The notes under the pieces: model-generated
Told to the model about the DNA's origin: nothing
Database searches by the model: none
What the model saw: the letters and a program-made list of their open reading frames with translations, nothing else
Shown here: positions 34,344 through 34,519 of the stretch, piece by piece
How the letters are laid out: every line of letters starts with the position of its first letter
Position numbering within the stretch: the first letter of the stretch is position 1
DNA from: Candidatus Omnitrophota bacterium
Lineage (GTDB): Bacteria > Omnitrophota > Gorgyraeia > B26-G9
Reading direction: 5' to 3'
Assembly (NCBI GenBank): GCA_016213925.1
Contig: JACQZH010000041.1
Span: 38,833-73,351, forward strand
Length of the DNA: 34,519 nucleotides
Position numbers and translations under genes: made by a program

Positions 34344-34519
34344 ATGCAAACATTACAAAAGGTGTTTTTAAAATTTATCGGATATCGCATGAGAAATAAA
34401 ACCGCAAGCATATATGCTTGCGGCCGTCATTTGAATATTTTGCATGAAAAAACAAAGCTGACTAATGATATATGTTTGCATTCATCGGTTTTGATTGGAG
34501 GGCATTGGCATAACTCGTC
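34344..34519 (+). CDS. Start of another gene in the locus, cut by the right edge
   Basis: ATG 34344 has AGGGGAT (about 34331-34337) upstream. The 58 visible residues read through to the window end without a stop. NKTASIYACGRHLNILHE resembles the first strand and loop of small nucleotide-binding-fold domains (IYGxGxH) seen in polysaccharide loci, but this is a weak call from a short piece. It is probably part of the same operon as the radical SAM genes, 26 bases downstream of the last one. Confidence 0.6.
   Translation, partial: MQTLQKVFLKFIGYRMRNKTASIYACGRHLNILHEKTKLTNDICLHSSVLIGGHWHNS
34402..34423. repeat. Perfect 22-bp palindrome inside a coding region
   Basis: CCGCAAGCATA (34402-34412) is followed directly by its reverse complement (34413-34423). 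It lies within the start of the gene at 34344, 58 bases after its ATG. There is no T-run, so it is not a usual terminator. It could be a protein-binding site or chance. Confidence 0.5.

Overview
The window looks like a chromosomal segment of an uncultured Gram-negative bacterium. The best guess is Candidatus Omnitrophota (OP3) or a relative. The reasons are the AT-rich coding, exported metabolic-type proteins with a Leu-(Ala/Ser)-Pro motif soon after the signal peptide, an outer-membrane beta-barrel ending in Phe, a type II/IV pseudopilin, and a Wzm/Wzt polysaccharide exporter. This is inference; there is no rRNA or marker gene in the window. All confident genes are on the + strand. I saw no tRNA, rRNA, insertion sequence or CRISPR array.

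Layout. (1) 1-1286: a decayed or frameshifted membrane-protein gene of unknown function and remnants of coding sequence, then an AT-rich spacer with two promoter-like sites. (2) 1894-7920: three exported proteins in a row: a pyruvate-kinase-like/nucleotidyltransferase fusion, an unknown protein, and an HD-domain phosphohydrolase-like protein. (3) 8115-15482: a PilZ (c-di-GMP receptor) protein, a GPH-family sugar symporter behind a structured leader with a 36-codon ORF and a terminator, a glycoside hydrolase broken by one in-frame TAG, three tandem paralogous secreted carbohydrate-binding-like proteins, and a lipoprotein glycosidase homologue that lacks the acid/base segment. (4) 15534-22363: a TPR/PKD-like secreted protein, a PilZ domain followed out of frame by a coiled-coil/(alpha/alpha)6-barrel protein, an outer-membrane beta-barrel in two frames, and a PilW/GspJ-like pseudopilin. 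(5) 22720-34519: a polysaccharide locus: WecA-like initiating transferase, UDP-galactopyranose-mutase-like flavoprotein, Wzm, a giant 1358-residue Wzt, four tandem radical SAM proteins, and the start of another gene.

How it may work together. Blocks 3 and 4 look like machinery for sensing, binding, trimming or moving a beta-glycan at the cell surface, with two PilZ domains suggesting c-di-GMP control. Block 5 would build a polyprenyl-linked glycan and export it through an ABC transporter. Its Wzt carries about five repeats of a beta-rich module of roughly 215 residues in place of the usual single carbohydrate-binding domain, and four radical SAM paralogues are coupled directly behind it. That combination is the strongest candidate for an undescribed system here.

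Caution. At least four genes are interrupted by a single-base event (around 350, at 11469, around 17687, around 20308). Either the assembly has indel/substitution errors or this strain is losing genes; reads are needed to tell.
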